The notes beneath the pieces are model-generated. The model was given only the letters and a program-made list of their open reading frames with translations, was not told the DNA's origin and made no database searches. DNA of 56,731 nt from Diphasiastrum complanatum (taxonomy: Eukaryota; Streptophyta; Lycopodiopsida; Lycopodiales; Lycopodiaceae): contig MU833235.1 of assembly GCA_029204225.1 (NCBI GenBank), positions 2,501 through 59,231 of the forward strand, given 5' to 3'. Both the position numbers and the translations under genes were made by a program. Shown here in pieces: positions 55,940-56,731 of this stretch. Numbering within the stretch: position 1 is the first letter of the stretch; every line of letters begins with the position of its first letter.

Positions 55940-56731
55940 ACATCTACAAATGAAGGACAATCATCCTTTGAATGGCCTGGGAGATAAAAAGACAATGCTT
56001 CCCTTTCCAAACCTCAACTCCAAGGCAATAGTGCAGCAAACCCAAATCTTTCATCTCAAACTCACAGAAAAGATTTTTCTTAACACAAGCAATAAGTTTC
56101 TTATTGCTTCCTGTGATGAGTAAGTCATCCACATAGAGCACAACAACAACCTTGAAGACGTACAAATTGCAATCTGACTTACTCTTATCAAACCCTTGCT
56201 TTGCAAAGTACTCGTCAATTCGGCTATACCAAGCCCTTGGAGCCTGTTTGAGTCCATACAAGGCTTTTCTAAGCCTACAAACTAGATAATCTTTGCTTGT
56301 TATCTCAAACCCCCAAGACTGCTCTATACAAACGTCCTCCTGAAATTGCCCATTGAGAAAGGGCACTCTTTGGCATCCATTTGATGGACAGCAATGTAGC
56401 GAGCTCCCATGTGTCATTCTTCACAATGGAGTCATACTGCTCCTACAGTGGCTTGTTGCCATACATTTTCTTTACGGCTTCGTGAAAGAACTATGGCTCG
56501 TTTGCTTCTAGAATTGCGGACATAAGGGCAAAGTTAGTCTCTTGTCTCTCATGAGACCTTAGAAATCTTCTGGCACCCTCTTCACTGCTTTCTCCTTCCA
56601 ACATATGTCCCTCTTTGATTGTTTCCCAATACCACCTAATGTGTGATTCTCCACCAAAGCTTTCTGCTGTTTAAAAATTTTTGAATGCCTCAAATTTTTG
56701 TCTAAGAAAATAGAACCACACCTTCCATGAG
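55940..56731 (-). pseudogene. Copia-V reverse transcriptase
   Basis: Downstream part (55944-56417): PFLNGQFQEDVCIEQSWGFE, CRLRKALYGLKQAPRAWYSR, VLYVDDLLITGSNKK (catalytic YVDD intact), FEMKDLGLLHYCLGVEV. Upstream, in other frames to the window edge: LMSAILEANEP, AVKKMYGNKPL and EQYDSIVKNDTWEL, the start of RT. Between them the middle of the fingers region is shortened and frameshifted near 56400. The gypsy-2 LTR cuts it at about 55933; the rest of the element is outside the window or lost. Confidence 0.9.

Overview
The window looks like nuclear DNA of a land plant with a large, transposon-rich genome. The evidence is a spliced plant-type ABCC (MRP) transporter sequence with GT-AG introns, many Ty1/copia and Ty3/gypsy LTR retrotransposons whose primer-binding sites match plant initiator tRNA-Met (TGGTATCAGAGC), a hAT transposase, a LINE fragment, a tRNA-derived SINE and many long (GA)n/(CT)n tracts. 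I cannot name the species. I see no intact host gene, no rRNA or functional tRNA gene, and no CRISPR array.

Layout. 1-1992: the 5' end of a minus-strand gypsy element (LTR, PBS and a repeat-rich leader that runs off the left edge), inserted just downstream of the 5' LTR and PBS of a minus-strand copia element (LTR 2357-2996). 3740-3970: copia gag scrap. 5917-7736: minus-strand copia integrase/RT. 7880-8975: plus-strand copia scraps that abut the ABCC sequence. 8976-16337: 5'-truncated ABCC pseudogene in nine exons, with four in-frame stops and two frameshifts; several introns carry dinucleotide repeats. 16338-21600: no recognisable gene. 21900-24105: minus-strand Tat-like gypsy remnant (protease region).

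24110-30233 is a stack of copia elements. A minus-strand copia with 5' LTR, PBS, gag, PR, INT, RT and RNase H (24110-28719) interrupts the tail of a plus-strand copia (28720-29520), which in turn interrupts the RT of a third copia (29521-30233). A short SINE with perfect 15-bp target duplications sits at 30511-30596. 32347-39024: an almost full-length minus-strand chromodomain gypsy (5' LTR, PBS, long leader, gag, PR, RT/RNase H, INT, chromodomain, polypurine tract) whose 3' LTR is cut to about 7 bp. 39752-40888: two further LTRs back to back. 41450-42490: unrecognised minus-strand ORFs. 43430-45130: a Tat-like gypsy with an internal deletion of RT/RNase H. 48112-48447: LINE RT. 48837-49920: hAT transposase pseudogene. 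50155-52771: minus-strand copia 5' half with a minisatellite in its leader. 52817-53223: candidate LTR. 53245-55932: 3' half of a plus-strand chromodomain gypsy whose 3' LTR is the inverted partner of the LTR at 1635-1992. 55940-56731: minus-strand copia RT.

The genes do not form a pathway: the window is a graveyard of nested transposons around one decayed transporter. Many lesions are of the kind expected from cytosine deamination (Trp to stop, Gln to stop, catalytic Glu to Lys, Asp to Asn). I found no convincing new biological system. The observations most worth following are the repeated promoter-like leader at the left edge, the copia/ABCC junction, the internally deleted gypsy, the stacked LTRs near 52.8 kb and the SINE insertion.
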